NCBI RefSeq assembly: GCF_020707265.1
Contig: NZ_JAJFEQ010000007.1
Location: 62,001 to 126,000, forward strand
From: Massilia sp. IC2-477
GTDB lineage: Bacteria > Pseudomonadota > Gammaproteobacteria > Burkholderiales > Burkholderiaceae_D
Direction: 5' to 3'
Length of the DNA stretch: 64,000 nt
In this document: one piece after another, positions 1-8,980 of the stretch
How the letters are laid out: every line of letters starts with the position of its first letter
Numbering within the stretch: position 1 is the first letter of the stretch
The notes under the pieces: generated by a model
Told to the model about the DNA's origin: nothing
Seen by the model: the letters and a program-made list of their open reading frames with translations, nothing else
The model's database searches: none
Position numbers and translations under genes: made by a program

Positions 1-960
1 TTATGCCAACGAATTCTTGATAATGCGCGTCAGCTTGGCCGCGTACATCGGGTCGGTGGCATAGCCGGCGCGCTGCAGGCCGTGGGCGAAAGCGGTCGCG
101 TCGCCACCGCTGGCCAGCACCTTCTCGTAGCGCGGGTTGCGGGCCAGCATGTTGGCGTAATCCTTGAACGAATCCGCCGGCGTGTCGTAGGCGCGGAAGC
201 GCTCGACCTTCTGGCGCGCCACGCCGTTGACGTATTCGGTGGTGACGGCGGTGGCGACCTTGCCCTTCCAGCCCGGGCCGGCCTTGATGCCGAACAGGTT
301 GTTGCTGCTGGTGCCATCGGCGTTGCGGATCATGCGCTTGCCCCAGCCGCTTTCCAGCGCCGCCTGGCCCAGCATGAACTTGGCCGGCACGCCGGTGGCG
401 CGCTCTGCCGCGGCGGCGTGAACGTGCAGCTTTTCCTGGAAGGCGCGCACGTGCGGCGCCTGGATGCGGCCGCTATCCGTGGTGTAGGGCAGCGCCGGGG
501 CACCCGGCTGGGTGGCGCCGGTCTTGAGCATGGTGGCCGCGTCCATGCCCGGACGCATGCTGCCGTCGAGCGGCGCCAGGGCCGATGCCGCAGCCGCCGC
601 CTTGCCCGCGGCCACGCCGTCGGCGCCGATGGCGAGCGCCTGGGCGCCCACCTGGTTCGAGGTCAGCTGGCGGGTCAGCACGTCGGCCAGGCCCATGCCG
701 CGCTTGGCCAGGTTCTGGCTCATCTGCTGGTCCAGCATGCCGGTGAACATCTTGGACTGCTGGTTGTCCATCAGCCCTTCCTGCGGCGTCGCGTCGCGCA
801 TGCTCTTCATCATCATGTTGATGAACATGGCTTCGAACTGCGTCGCGGCCTCCTTCAGCGCGGCGGGCGAGCCGTTCTTGGCGCCTTGCTTGAGTTCGCC
901 CAGACCCTTGGTGTCGAGGGCGAACTTGCTGGTCAGGTCAGTGGAAGGAGAGCCGATCAT
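1..960 (-). CDS. flgJ: Flagellar rod assembly protein / peptidoglycan hydrolase FlgJ
   Basis: This periplasmic protein scaffolds rod assembly and opens the peptidoglycan for the growing rod. The 319-residue product has the two-domain form known from beta- and gammaproteobacteria. Residues about 35-100 are the rod-binding domain (FEAMFINMMMKSMRDA). An Ala-rich linker follows, and residues about 165-319 are a glucosaminidase-type domain with the likely catalytic Glu203 in GQAALESGWGK. An AAGG ribosome site precedes the ATG. It is the last gene visible of the minus-strand flgB-J operon; flgK and flgL would be expected beyond the left edge. The stop codon is the first three bases of the window, so the gene is complete. 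Confidence 0.96.
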   Translation of the reverse strand: MIGSPSTDLTSKFALDTKGLGELKQGAKNGSPAALKEAATQFEAMFINMMMKSMRDATPQEGLMDNQQSKMFTGMLDQQMSQNLAKRGMGLADVLTRQLTSNQVGAQALAIGADGVAAGKAAAAASALAPLDGSMRPGMDAATMLKTGATQPGAPALPYTTDSGRIQAPHVRAFQEKLHVHAAAAERATGVPAKFMLGQAALESGWGKRMIRNADGTSSNNLFGIKAGPGWKGKVATAVTTEYVNGVARQKVERFRAYDTPADSFKDYANMLARNPRYEKVLASGGDATAFAHGLQRAGYATDPMYAAKLTRIIKNSLA

Positions 961-978
961 GGGGTGCCTTGTTGCTGA

Positions 979-2082
979 TTAGATGATCTCGAGTTCGGCG
1001 CGCAGCGAACCGGCGGCCTTGAGCGCCTGCAGGATCGCCAGCAGGTCTTGCGGAGTGGTGCCGATCGCATTCATGGCCTTGACGACTTCGGCCAGCGACG
1101 CGCCGCCCTTGATCATCAGGACGCGGCCCGGGTCTTTCTTGACGTCGACCGAATTGGTCTGGGTCACGGCGGTGACGCCGCGCGAACCGGCCTGCGGCTG
1201 GCTGACGTTGGTCTCGGCGCCCACGGTCACGGTCAGGTTGCCGTGCGAGATCGCGCAGTTGTCCAGCATCACGGCCTGGTTCATCACGACCGAACCGGTG
1301 CGGGCATTCATGATGACCTTGGCCGCATCCTTGGCGCGCGCGACGTCGATGCCTTCCAGCTGGCCGATGAAGGCCACCCGCTGGTCGCTCGAAGACGGGG
1401 TGCGCACCCGGATCACGCGGCCGTCCAGGGCGGTGGCAATGCCGGCGCCAAACTGGTCGTTGATGGCTTCCACCACGCGCGCGGCGGTCGAGAAATCGGT
1501 CTGGTTCAGTTCCAGGCGGATCTGGTTGTCCGCGCCCAGGTTCGAGGCGACGGCGCGCTCGACGGTGGCGCCGCCGGAGATCTTGCCCACCGACAGGTGG
1601 TTGACCTGCACCTGCGCCCCGCCCGCCTGGGCGCCGACGCCGCCCACCAGCACATTGCCCTGGGCCATGGCATACACCTGGCCGTCAGCGCCGTGCAGCG
1701 GGGTCATGAGCAGGGTGCCGCCGCGCAGGCTCTTCGCATTACCGATCGAGGACACGGTGATGTCGATGGCCTGGCCCGGCTGGGCAAAGGCCGGCAGCGA
1801 GGTCGTGACCATCACGGCCGCGACGTTCTTCAGCTGCAGCTGGGTGCCCGGCGGCAGGTTGATGCCCTTCTGCTGCAGCATCGCCTGGATCGACTGCACG
1901 GTGAAGGGCGTCTGGCTGGTCTGGTCGCCGGTGCCGTCCAGGCCGACGACGATGCCGTAGCCCGACAGCTGGTTCTGGCGCACGCCGGCGATGCTGGCGA
2001 GGTCCTTGATGCGCTCGGCCTGGGCTAGTGGCGCGGCGCCGAGCAGTGCGGCACAGACGAGGGCGATGGAAGCGATTTTCAT
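979..2082 (-). CDS. flgI: Flagellar P-ring protein FlgI
   Basis: FlgI forms the periplasmic P ring around the distal rod, in the peptidoglycan layer. The 367-residue protein starts with a Sec signal peptide (basic start, hydrophobic run, probable cleavage after AQA near residue 22). It then shows the family opening ERIKDLASIAGVRQNQLSGY and the GYGIVVGLDGTGDQT segment. Its length is normal for the family. It lies 11 bases after flgH and 18 bases before flgJ in the basal-body operon. A GAGGAT ribosome site precedes the ATG. It depends functionally on FlgA, encoded divergently at 7813-8514, which chaperones P-ring assembly. Confidence 0.97.
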   Translation of the reverse strand: MKIASIALVCAALLGAAPLAQAERIKDLASIAGVRQNQLSGYGIVVGLDGTGDQTSQTPFTVQSIQAMLQQKGINLPPGTQLQLKNVAAVMVTTSLPAFAQPGQAIDITVSSIGNAKSLRGGTLLMTPLHGADGQVYAMAQGNVLVGGVGAQAGGAQVQVNHLSVGKISGGATVERAVASNLGADNQIRLELNQTDFSTAARVVEAINDQFGAGIATALDGRVIRVRTPSSSDQRVAFIGQLEGIDVARAKDAAKVIMNARTGSVVMNQAVMLDNCAISHGNLTVTVGAETNVSQPQAGSRGVTAVTQTNSVDVKKDPGRVLMIKGGASLAEVVKAMNAIGTTPQDLLAILQALKAAGSLRAELEII

Positions 2083-2093
2083 GACAACGATCC

Positions 2094-2747
2094 TCAGAAC
2101 GGCAGCATCGACTGGAAGAAGCGCGAGAACATGTTGCTCAGTTCGGCGCGGTCGACACGGCTGTTGGTGCGGTATTCGACGCGGGCGTCTGCCACCACGG
2201 TCGAGGAGACGATATTGCCCGGCTGGATGGTGTCCGGCGCGACCATGCCCGAGAAGCGGATGAACTCGACGCCCTTGTTCATGGCGACCTGCTTCTCGCC
2301 GGCCACGATCAGGTTGCCGTTCGGGAGCACCTCGGTGACGGTGACGCCGATCGTGCCGCTGAAGTTGTTCGACGCGCTCTGGGTGTCGGCATCGGCGAAC
2401 TTGTTCGCGCCTTCCAGCCCCACGTTGGCGCCGATACGCGCCTGCAGCGGGCCCGGCACCGCGAAGCTGGCGCTGCCCGACTTGCTGCCGGTGCTGGCGC
2501 CCGACTTGCCGGCCGAGGTGCGCTCGGTGATGTTCACGGTCAAGAGGTCGCCGATGTGGCGCGCGCGGCGGTCTTCAAACATCGGACGGTAGCTATTGGC
2601 GTTGTAGATCGCGCCATCGCTTGGCGGCGCGGTCTGCACCAGCATCGGGCGGGCCGTGGTCGGGCCCTGCACGATGGTGCTCGGGGTGGTCGAGCACCCG
2701 GCAATGGCGACCAGCGCGGCCGCGGCGAAGATGGTTTTCATGCTCAT
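2094..2747 (-). CDS. flgH: Flagellar L-ring lipoprotein FlgH
   Basis: FlgH is the outer-membrane ring of the hook-basal body. The 217-residue product has a lipoprotein signal with the lipobox LVAIAGC, lipidated Cys at residue 18. The conserved region NSYRPMFEDRRARHIGDLLT is typical of FlgH, as is the C-terminal FSRFFQSMLPF. The start is uncertain between two in-frame ATGs six bases apart (2747 or 2741); neither has a strong Shine-Dalgarno site, and the choice does not affect the mature protein. It lies 8 bases downstream of flgG, so coupled translation is likely. Confidence 0.96.
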   Translation of the reverse strand: MSMKTIFAAAALVAIAGCSTTPSTIVQGPTTARPMLVQTAPPSDGAIYNANSYRPMFEDRRARHIGDLLTVNITERTSAGKSGASTGSKSGSASFAVPGPLQARIGANVGLEGANKFADADTQSASNNFSGTIGVTVTEVLPNGNLIVAGEKQVAMNKGVEFIRFSGMVAPDTIQPGNIVSSTVVADARVEYRTNSRVDRAELSNMFSRFFQSMLPF

Positions 2748-2755
2748 GCTTTTGC

Positions 2756-3538
2756 TTACAGCTGCGACAGCTTCTGCAGCATCTGGTCGGACGTGGTGAT
2801 CGCCTTGCTGTTGATCTCGTAGGCGCGCTGGGTCTGGATCATGTTGACCATTTCCTCCACCACGTTGACGTTCGAGGATTCGACATAGCCCTGCATCAGC
2901 ACGCCCGAGCCGTTGGTGCCCGGCACGTTCAGGTTCGGGTTGCCCGATGCGCCGGTCTCGACGTACAGGTTTTCGCCGCGCGACTCGAGGCCGGCCGGGT
3001 TGATGAAGGTGGCCAGCTGCAGCGAACCCACCTGGGTCGGGGCCACGGTGTTCGGCAGCTTGACCGACACGGTGCCGTCGCGGCCGACGGTGATCGACTC
3101 GGCATTGGCCGGGATGGTGATGGCGGGCTGGATCACGAAGCCGCTGGAGGTGACCAGCTGGCCGTTCTGGTCAGTCTGGAAGGAGCCGTCGCGGGTATAG
3201 GCCTGGGTGCCGTCCGGCAGCAGGACCGGGAAGAAGCCCGAGCCGTTGACCATCACGTCCTTCGAGTTGCCGGTCAGCTGGGGATTGCCCTGGGTGTGGA
3301 TGCGCTCGGTAGCGACGGTGCGGACACCGGTACCGATCTGCAGGCCCGAAGGCAGGTTGCTCTGCTGCGAGGACTGGGCGCCCGGCTGGCGGATGTTCTG
3401 GTACAGCAGGTCTTCGAACACCGCGCGCGAACGCTTGAAGCCATTGGTGCTGACGTTGGCGAGGTTGTTCGAAATGACGTCGAGGTTGGTCTGCTGCGCT
3501 TCGAGGCCGGTCTTGGCAATAAACAGCGAACGGATCAT
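2756..3538 (-). CDS. flgG: Flagellar distal rod protein FlgG
   Basis: FlgG makes the distal rod. The 260-residue protein begins [16 protein letters not shown] and has the rod/hook family motif [20 protein letters not shown] near residues 30-50. The C-terminal coil ([20 protein letters not shown]) packs in the rod core. I chose the ATG at 3538 because AAGGAGAA stands just upstream and because FlgG proteins begin MIRSL; a longer in-frame start 12 codons upstream has no such support. The gene sits between flgF and flgH in the operon. It is related to FlgF and FlgE through the same N- and C-terminal D0/D1 segments. Confidence 0.97.
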   Translation of the reverse strand: MIRSLFIAKTGLEAQQTNLDVISNNLANVSTNGFKRSRAVFEDLLYQNIRQPGAQSSQQSNLPSGLQIGTGVRTVATERIHTQGNPQLTGNSKDVMVNGSGFFPVLLPDGTQAYTRDGSFQTDQNGQLVTSSGFVIQPAITIPANAESITVGRDGTVSVKLPNTVAPTQVGSLQLATFINPAGLESRGENLYVETGASGNPNLNVPGTNGSGVLMQGYVESSNVNVVEEMVNMIQTQRAYEINSKAITTSDQMLQKLSQL

Positions 3539-3602
3539 GGAATTCTCCTTAAGGCGGCAGACGAAGTCCGCCACGTACAGGAGAATTATGCTGGAGCAAC
3601 TA

Positions 3603-4343
3603 TCAATTCAAAGCGAGGATCTGGGTGGCTTTCATCGCGTTATTCTCGGCGTTCTTCATCAGGCTCATTTGTGTCTCGAAAGAACGTGCGAGGTTGATCA
3701 TGTTGACCATGGAATCGACGGCGCTGACATTGCTGCCCTCGAGGGCGCCGCCTGCCACGCTCACCGCCGGATCCGGCTGGGCCGTGCCGCCATCCTTCAG
3801 GCGGAACAGGCCGTCGTCGCCGCGCACCATGTTCTCCGTCGGTGGATTGACCAGCTTCAGGCGGCCCAGGATATTGGCGGCTGCCGGCTGGTCGGTGGTC
3901 GAGATCGTCGAGATGGTGCCGTCGCCGCCCACGGTGATGGTCACGTCCGGCGGGATCGTGATCGGACCGCCCTCGCCCGCGATGGTGGCGCCGCCGGCGG
4001 TGGTCAACAGGCCGTTGGGGCTGGTTTGCAGGGAACCGTTGCGGGTATAGGCTTCAGTCCCGTCCGGCATCTGCACCGCGAACCAGCCCTGCCCCTTGAT
4101 CGCGACATCGAGGTCGCGTCCCGTGACCTGCAGCGCGCCCGCCGTGAAGTCCGCCGCCGGTGTCGAATTGACCACGAAGGCGCGCGTGGGCAAACCTTCG
4201 CTCTGCACCGGCACCGCGCGGAACACGTCCAGCTGGGCGCGGAAGCCCGTGGTGTTCACGTTAGCCAGGTTGTTCGAGGTCGTGGCCTGCTGTTCCAGGA
4301 TGTGCTTGGCGCCGCTGGCGGCGGTGTAGATCAGGCGGTCCAT
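3603..4343 (-). CDS. flgF: Flagellar proximal rod protein FlgF
   Basis: FlgF is a proximal rod subunit. The 246-residue product starts [19 protein letters not shown], typical for FlgF, with the family motif [20 protein letters not shown] and the C-terminal segment [26 protein letters not shown] lies 8 bases before the ATG. It is followed after 64 bases by flgG and preceded by flgE, but the 157-base gap to flgE holds several hairpins (separate entry), so the flgF-J part may be transcribed at a different level from flgB-E. Confidence 0.96.
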   Translation of the reverse strand: MDRLIYTAASGAKHILEQQATTSNNLANVNTTGFRAQLDVFRAVPVQSEGLPTRAFVVNSTPAADFTAGALQVTGRDLDVAIKGQGWFAVQMPDGTEAYTRNGSLQTSPNGLLTTAGGATIAGEGGPITIPPDVTITVGGDGTISTISTTDQPAAANILGRLKLVNPPTENMVRGDDGLFRLKDGGTAQPDPAVSVAGGALEGSNVSAVDSMVNMINLARSFETQMSLMKNAENNAMKATQILALN

Positions 4344-4500
4344 TTTGTTCTCTCCATTGTACGGCTGCGCTTATGCTGGCTGAACGCGTGGGCGGGAGAC
4401 CCGCCCACCCTACGGTTCGTGGAGTCTGTAGGGTAGGCGGCTCGTAATCAGGGCCGCTGGCCCTGATACCCCACGGGTCAGCGAGCGTCTGCTATTTCGA
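4344..4500. repeat. Hairpin-rich intergenic element between flgE and flgF
   Basis: The gap holds two perfect hairpins: 4388-4408 (arms GTGGGCGGG/CCCGCCCAC, loop AGA) and 4447-4467 (arms ATCAGGGCC/GGCCCTGAT, loop GCT). ACCCTAC at 4407-4413 is also repeated inverted as GTAGGGT from 4428, so alternative pairings are possible. No T-run follows on either strand, so it is not a classical terminator. It resembles the REP-like palindromic units scattered between genes in many proteobacteria. A role in mRNA stability or partial termination inside the flg operon is possible. Confidence 0.6.
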
Positions 4501-6051
4501 TTAGCGCAGATTGACCAGGGTCTGCAGCACCGAATCCTGGGTCTTGATGGTCTGCGCATTCGCCTGGTACACGCGCTGCGCCGTGATCATGTTGACCAGT
4601 TCAGCCGTCAGGTCGACGTTCGAAGCTTCCACCGCCGATTGCTGCAGCACGCCGAAGCTGCCCGAGTTCGGGGTGCCGAGCAGCGGCACGCCGGAGTTGG
4701 ACGATTCGGCGAAGGCGTTGTTGCCCAGCGGCTCGAGGCCGTTCGGATTGGTGAAGTTGGCCAGGATCACCTGGCCCAGCGGCTTGGTCTGGCCGTTGCT
4801 GTACTGGCCCAGGATCGTGCCGTCGGTACCGGTGCTGAAGCGCTGCAGGGTGCCGGCCGCATAGCCGTCCTGGCTCAGCTTCTTCTCGCTCATCTTGGTG
4901 CCGTACTGGGTGGTGCCGTCGAAGTCGATCGTGATCGGCATGGTGTTCTCGGAGCCGGTCGACGGGAAGACCGGCAGACTGATGGCGAACTTGCCGCCCG
5001 CCGTACCGGCGGCATCCTCCGTGAGGGCCTTGTTCAGGCCGCCGTTGGTGTCGAACACCAGCTTGCCGACCGGGAGCGCCTTCACCTTGACAGTCTTGGT
5101 CATGGCGGCGTCGATCTCGTCCGGGGTCGCGCCCGGCACCGCCGCGGCATTGGTGGCGGCGGTGGTGATCTCGGTCTGGTGCGTGGTAGTCGCGCCGGCA
5201 CCGCCGGCAGCAGCGCTCACCATCGCTGCGGCAGCGGTGGCATAGGTGTTCAGCGCGGCGGCAATGGTGGCCGGCACCGGCGGTACGGCCTTGGTCGCGG
5301 CTTCCCAGGCGGCGCGGGCATTGTTCACCGCAGTAAAGGTGGGGCCGGTGCCGGTGGCGGCGCTGGCGACTTCCAGGTTGGTCACTTCGGTGCCGTCGTT
5401 GGCGGCGTACACGTCCCAGGTGCCCGGGCCGGTCTTGACGTAGTAGGTCGACATCGTGTGGGCATTGCCCAGCGTGTCGTACACGCTCATCGGCACCTGC
5501 TTGTTGTAGGTGGTCGGATCGTCCGCGTTGAAGGGCGAATTGGTCGGGTTCAGGCTGCGCGAGTCGAGGTTCAGCTCGATCTTCGCCGCCGTGGTCGTCA
5601 CCGGCGCAAGGTCGGACGTGTCGATCTGCAGCGGGGTCGGGGTGCCGGCCACCAGCTGGCCGTTCTGGTTCAGGCCGTAGCCGGTCAGCTTGGCGCCCTG
5701 GGCGTTGATCAGGAAACCGTTCTTGTCCAGCGAAAACTGGCCATTGCGGCTGTACTGCACGATGCCCGAGGCTTCGGTACGGAAGAAGCCGGCGCCATTG
5801 ATGGCGATGTCGAGCGGGTTGTTCGAGGCTTCCACGTTACCTTGCGTGAACTGCTGGGCGATATTGGCCACCTTCACGCCGATACCGGCCGAGATGCCGC
5901 CGGCGCCGTTCAGCGAGCTGGCGTAGACGTCGGCGAACTGGGTGGTCGAGCCCTTGAAGCCGACCGTGCTCGAGTTGGCGATGTTGTTACCGATGACGTC
6001 GAGGGATTTGGCTGCGCCGTTCAAGCCGCTCAGGCCTTGTTGGAAAGACAT
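4501..6051 (-). CDS. flgE: Flagellar hook protein FlgE
   Basis: FlgE polymerises into the hook. The 516-residue product has the standard ends: MSFQQGLSGLNGAAKSLDVI with NNIANSSTVGFKGSTTQFAD at the N-terminus and the C-terminal coil ELVNMITAQRVYQANAQTIK. It is longer than compact FlgE proteins of about 400 residues because of an Ala/Thr-rich insertion at about residues 228-318, in the exposed D2 region, which is the variable part of hooks. AGGAG precedes the ATG. It follows flgD by 43 bases. Confidence 0.97.
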   Translation of the reverse strand: MSFQQGLSGLNGAAKSLDVIGNNIANSSTVGFKGSTTQFADVYASSLNGAGGISAGIGVKVANIAQQFTQGNVEASNNPLDIAINGAGFFRTEASGIVQYSRNGQFSLDKNGFLINAQGAKLTGYGLNQNGQLVAGTPTPLQIDTSDLAPVTTTAAKIELNLDSRSLNPTNSPFNADDPTTYNKQVPMSVYDTLGNAHTMSTYYVKTGPGTWDVYAANDGTEVTNLEVASAATGTGPTFTAVNNARAAWEAATKAVPPVPATIAAALNTYATAAAAMVSAAAGGAGATTTHQTEITTAATNAAAVPGATPDEIDAAMTKTVKVKALPVGKLVFDTNGGLNKALTEDAAGTAGGKFAISLPVFPSTGSENTMPITIDFDGTTQYGTKMSEKKLSQDGYAAGTLQRFSTGTDGTILGQYSNGQTKPLGQVILANFTNPNGLEPLGNNAFAESSNSGVPLLGTPNSGSFGVLQQSAVEASNVDLTAELVNMITAQRVYQANAQTIKTQDSVLQTLVNLR

Positions 6052-6094
6052 GGTTTGCTCCTGAAAATAAGTGGTGCGAAGTAAGCGGCTCGGC

Positions 6095-6805
6095 TTACAG
6101 AACTTGTTTAATGTCGGCCATGGTGACCACGCCCTTGACCGGCAGGTTCAGCTTGACGCCATCCTTGCTGTTGGTGGTGACGCTGGCAACGCTGTCGAAG
6201 GACAGTGCCCGGGCATCGGTCAGGGCTTCGCCAGAGCGCGTCGCATTGATCCGATAGGTATAGGTCCCGTCCGGCAGCACCTTCGCCTTGCCGTCGGCAT
6301 CCAGGTCGTCCGGGTCGGGCACGCCGTCCCAGGCGACCGGCAGCACGCCCGCTTCCTGGGCGCCGAGGTCGATGGTGGCGACCACCTTGCCGGTCTTGGC
6401 GCTGGTGATCTCGATCTCGACCTTGTCGGCGTCGCTCTCGAGCTCCACGCCAAGGATGGCCTTGCCCTGGCTCAGGCCCAGCTTGTTGCCTTCGACCAGT
6501 ACGCCATGGCCGATCAGGTTGGTCGCCTGCATCGCTTCGGCCGACTGGTAGCTGGTCTTGAGCGATTCCAGGGTGGCGTTCAGCTTGTTGACGCCGGTGA
6601 CGGTGGAGAGCTGGGCCAGCTGGCTGGTGACCTGGGCATTGTCGAGCGGGTTCAGCGGATCCTGGTTCTTCAGCTGGGTGACGAGCAGGGTCATGAACTT
6701 GTTGGTATCGGCTTCGACGCCGTCGACTTCGGCCTTCTTGCCGTTCATGGTCGACATCAGGTCGTTGATGTTCGCGGTGCCAGTGGTGTTGGTGACGGTG
6801 GTCAT
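6095..6805 (-). CDS. flgD: Flagellar hook capping protein FlgD
   Basis: FlgD is the hook cap, needed for FlgE polymerisation and then discarded. The 236-residue protein has the conserved N-terminal region that directs export and capping (MTLLVTQLKNQDPLNPLDN, about residues 43-61), followed by the beta-rich FlgD tudor/Ig-like part with VAWDGVPDPD and DGTYTYRINA. Length is typical. It lies between flgC (13-base gap) and flgE. Only a weak AAGA stands in the ribosome-site position. Confidence 0.96.
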   Translation of the reverse strand: MTTVTNTTGTANINDLMSTMNGKKAEVDGVEADTNKFMTLLVTQLKNQDPLNPLDNAQVTSQLAQLSTVTGVNKLNATLESLKTSYQSAEAMQATNLIGHGVLVEGNKLGLSQGKAILGVELESDADKVEIEITSAKTGKVVATIDLGAQEAGVLPVAWDGVPDPDDLDADGKAKVLPDGTYTYRINATRSGEALTDARALSFDSVASVTTNSKDGVKLNLPVKGVVTMADIKQVL

Positions 6806-6818
6806 GATCTAGTCTTGG

Positions 6819-7220
6819 TTATTGACCGAGGGTCAGGGTCTTGAGCAGCATGGTCTTGGCCGCATTCATGGTCTCGACGTTGGTCTGGTAAGAGCGCGAG
6901 GCCGACAGCATGTTGACCATCTCGTCCACCACGTTCACGTTCGGCATCGAGACATAGCCCTTTTCGTCCGCCATCGGGTGCTTGGGGTCGTAGACCTGCT
7001 TCAGCGGCGACGGATCCTCGACCACTTCGCGCACGCGCACGGCGGTGGCGCCGGACTGCTGGGGCACGGCCTCGAACACCACCGCCTTGGCGCGGTAGGC
7101 TTCGCCGGTGGGGCTGGTGGCGCTGTCGGCGTTGGCCAGGTTGGAAGCCACGGTATTCAGGCGCTGGGCCTGGGCGCTCATGGCCGAACCGGAAACGTTG
7201 AAGATATTGAAGAGCGACAT
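6819..7220 (-). CDS. flgC: Flagellar proximal rod protein FlgC
   Basis: FlgC is a 133-residue proximal rod subunit. It shows the rod signature [19 protein letters not shown] near the N-terminus and the C-terminal helix [20 protein letters not shown]. Length and position directly after flgB (9-base gap) are standard. An AAGG site precedes the ATG. Confidence 0.97.
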   Translation of the reverse strand: MSLFNIFNVSGSAMSAQAQRLNTVASNLANADSATSPTGEAYRAKAVVFEAVPQQSGATAVRVREVVEDPSPLKQVYDPKHPMADEKGYVSMPNVNVVDEMVNMLSASRSYQTNVETMNAAKTMLLKTLTLGQ

Positions 7221-7229
7221 AAATTAACC

Positions 7230-7649
7230 TTATTGGCCCTGGATGGCCGCCAGCAGGCCCTTGATCTGGTGGTTGATCATGGTGATTCCCGCTTCGTAGC
7301 GCAGCGCGTTGTCGGCAAACTGGTTGCGCTCCACGTCCATGTCGACCGTGTTGCCGTCCACATTGCCCTGCACTTCGCCGCGGTACAGCACCGGGGTGCC
7401 GTTGGCCAGCAGGTCGCCGCCCGGCTTGCCGCGGCCGATGTGGTTCTGTGCGGTAGTCGCCAGCTGGGCCGGATTGCCGGTCTTGCCGGCAAGGGCGTTC
7501 TGCAGCGCGTTGCTGAAATCGATGTCGCGCGCCTTGTAGTTCGGCGTGTCGGCATTGGCGATGTTCGACGCCAGCAGTTCCTGGCGCTGGGCACGCAGGG
7601 ACAGGGCTGTTTCGTTGAAACTCAGGTACTGGTCGATCTTGCCGATCAT
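7230..7649 (-). CDS. flgB: Flagellar proximal rod protein FlgB
   Basis: FlgB is the first rod protein of the operon. The 139-residue form begins MIGKIDQYLSFNETALSLRA and carries the rod motif NIANADTPNYKARDIDF near residues 30-46. The start at 7649 is preceded by CCAGGAGG; a longer reading with 11 extra codons is possible but has no ribosome site. It is the first gene of flgBCDEFGHIJ. The 163-base gap to the divergent flgA must hold the promoters of both transcripts. Confidence 0.95.
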   Translation of the reverse strand: MIGKIDQYLSFNETALSLRAQRQELLASNIANADTPNYKARDIDFSNALQNALAGKTGNPAQLATTAQNHIGRGKPGGDLLANGTPVLYRGEVQGNVDGNTVDMDVERNQFADNALRYEAGITMINHQIKGLLAAIQGQ

Positions 7650-7812
7650 GCCGCCTCCTGGCGAGACTTGTTGGGACAGCACCGATGATACGGACAGGCA
7701 ACACTTCCCAATCGATCGATAAAGGCCGCCAAACCCCGGCTATTCAAAGTTTCACTACGGAATCACGCTGCCTACAATGGCAGCATTCCCAGTTTCCCTG
7801 CCGGACTTTTCC
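7650..7812. promoter_or_regulatory. Divergent flgB/flgA control region
   Basis: The gap separates two diverging flagellar transcripts, so both promoters must lie here or inside the genes. No good sigma-70, sigma-28 or sigma-54 elements are visible. The segment around 7728-7750 (CCAAACCCCGGCTATTC) partly resembles the core AAAGCC(C)G(C)TTATT of the repeated element upstream of flhB and flhF, so it may bind the same class II flagellar activator. That last point is a weak inference. Confidence 0.4.
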
Positions 7813-8514
7813 ATGAAACGCAGCCTTGCCGCCTTCCTGCTCGTTTGCGCGCCTTTCGCGTGCGCGCAACAGGCCCAGTCCGCTCTCCAGCGCCAGAACC
7901 TGCCGGCGCTGCGCACGGTCGTCGAGCAATACCTGCAGACCCAGACCGCCGGCCTGCCGGGCCAGGTGACGGTCAAGGTCGGCCAGGTCGACCCGCGCAC
8001 CAGCCTGGCCAGCTGCCCGGCGCCGGAAGCCTTCCAGCAGCCGGGCGCGCGGGCGTGGGGAAAAACAACGGTCGGGGTGCGCTGCACGCTGCCTTCCCAG
8101 TGGACGGTGTATATTCAGGCCACCGTGAACGTGGTGGCGGATTACGTCGCGGCCGCCGTGCCGCTGGCCCAGGGCCAGCCGGTGGACGCAAGCCAGCTCG
8201 TCATGATGAAGGGCGACATTGCCGCCATGCCGAACGGCATCATCACCGACATGAGCCAGGCGATCGGCCGCACGCCAACCGCTTCCCTGCCCGCCGGTAC
8301 GCCGCTGCGCCTGGATACGCTGAAATCGAAGCCCGTGGTGCAGCAGGGCCAGGCGGTACGCCTGGTGACGAAAGGCACGAACTTCTCGGTATCGAGCGAA
8401 GCGCGCGCAATCAGTAATGCCGGCGAAGGTCAGGTGGCGCAAGCGCGCACCCAGGCGGGCACCGTGGTAAGCGGCACGGCGCGCGCTGGCGGCATCATCG
8501 AAGTGGCGATCTGA
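7813..8514 (+). CDS. flgA: Flagellar P-ring chaperone FlgA
   Basis: FlgA is a periplasmic chaperone for P-ring formation by FlgI. The 233-residue precursor begins MKRSLAAFLLVCAPFACAQQ, a Sec signal. The C-terminal SAF-like domain has GQPVDASQLVMMKGDIAAMP and QAVRLVTKGTNFSVSSEARA, as in the family. I chose the ATG at 7813 because it directly opens the signal peptide; an in-frame ATG 12 codons upstream would add a non-signal extension and has no ribosome site. It is transcribed away from flgB and towards flgM. Confidence 0.94.
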   Translation: MKRSLAAFLLVCAPFACAQQAQSALQRQNLPALRTVVEQYLQTQTAGLPGQVTVKVGQVDPRTSLASCPAPEAFQQPGARAWGKTTVGVRCTLPSQWTVYIQATVNVVADYVAAAVPLAQGQPVDASQLVMMKGDIAAMPNGIITDMSQAIGRTPTASLPAGTPLRLDTLKSKPVVQQGQAVRLVTKGTNFSVSSEARAISNAGEGQVAQARTQAGTVVSGTARAGGIIEVAI

Positions 8515-8565
8515 CGCCCTTGGCAGCGAAACCGCATATTTTCATTCGACCACCTTCTTCTGCGC

Positions 8566-8592
8566 TAAAGTTTGTGAAATCCTTGCCGATAC
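8566..8592 (+). promoter_or_regulatory. Sigma-28 (FliA) promoter of flgM
   Basis: TAAAGTTT at 8566-8573 and GCCGATAC at 8585-8592 are separated by 11 bases. This matches the known FliA consensus TAAAGTTT-N11-GCCGATAA at all but the last base. It lies 50 bases upstream of the flgM GTG. It implies that flgM-flgN is made late, after FliA (encoded at 33852-34583) is free, giving the usual FlgM feedback. Confidence 0.9.
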
Positions 8593-8641
8593 ACGAAGCA
8601 GATACCGGAGTTTCCGGCTCCGACCAGAGAAGGATGATGCT

Positions 8642-8974
8642 GTGAAAATCAACGATACCCTCAAAAGCAACCCAGGCCTTCAGCCGACCAATACCAACGG
8701 CACCGCGAACGCGCGCGGCGCCGACAAGGCGGCCACGACGTCCACCGCCGCCGCATCGACCCCGACCCCGGCAGCCACCGACAGCGTGCGCCTGTCCTCG
8801 GCCGGCCAGGCCATGGCCAGCGCCGTGGGCGGCAACAACGGCGTGTTCGACACCAAGAAGGTCGAACGCATCAAGATGGCCATCGCCGATGGCCAGTTCC
8901 AGGTCAACTCCGAGAAAGTCGCCGACGGCCTGCTCGACACCGTGCGCGACTTGCTCCATTCACGCAAGCGATAA
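8642..8974 (+). CDS. flgM: Anti-sigma-28 factor FlgM
   Basis: FlgM binds FliA in the cytoplasm until it is exported through the finished hook-basal body. The 110-residue protein begins with a GTG codon (MKINDTLKSNP), then a disordered Ala/Thr/Pro-rich stretch. The conserved C-terminal sigma-binding region covers about residues 55-108 (DSVRLSSAGQ ... FDTKKVERIKMAIADGQFQV). The ATGs just upstream are out of frame, so GTG is the only sensible start; AGAAGG is the likely ribosome site. It is followed after 6 bases by flgN. Confidence 0.93.
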   Translation: MKINDTLKSNPGLQPTNTNGTANARGADKAATTSTAAASTPTPAATDSVRLSSAGQAMASAVGGNNGVFDTKKVERIKMAIADGQFQVNSEKVADGLLDTVRDLLHSRKR

Positions 8975-8980
8975 ACCTTC

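Noticed and set aside
7777-7812. Longer FlgA start at 7777
   Set aside because: It would place 12 non-signal residues before a perfect signal peptide and has no ribosome site.
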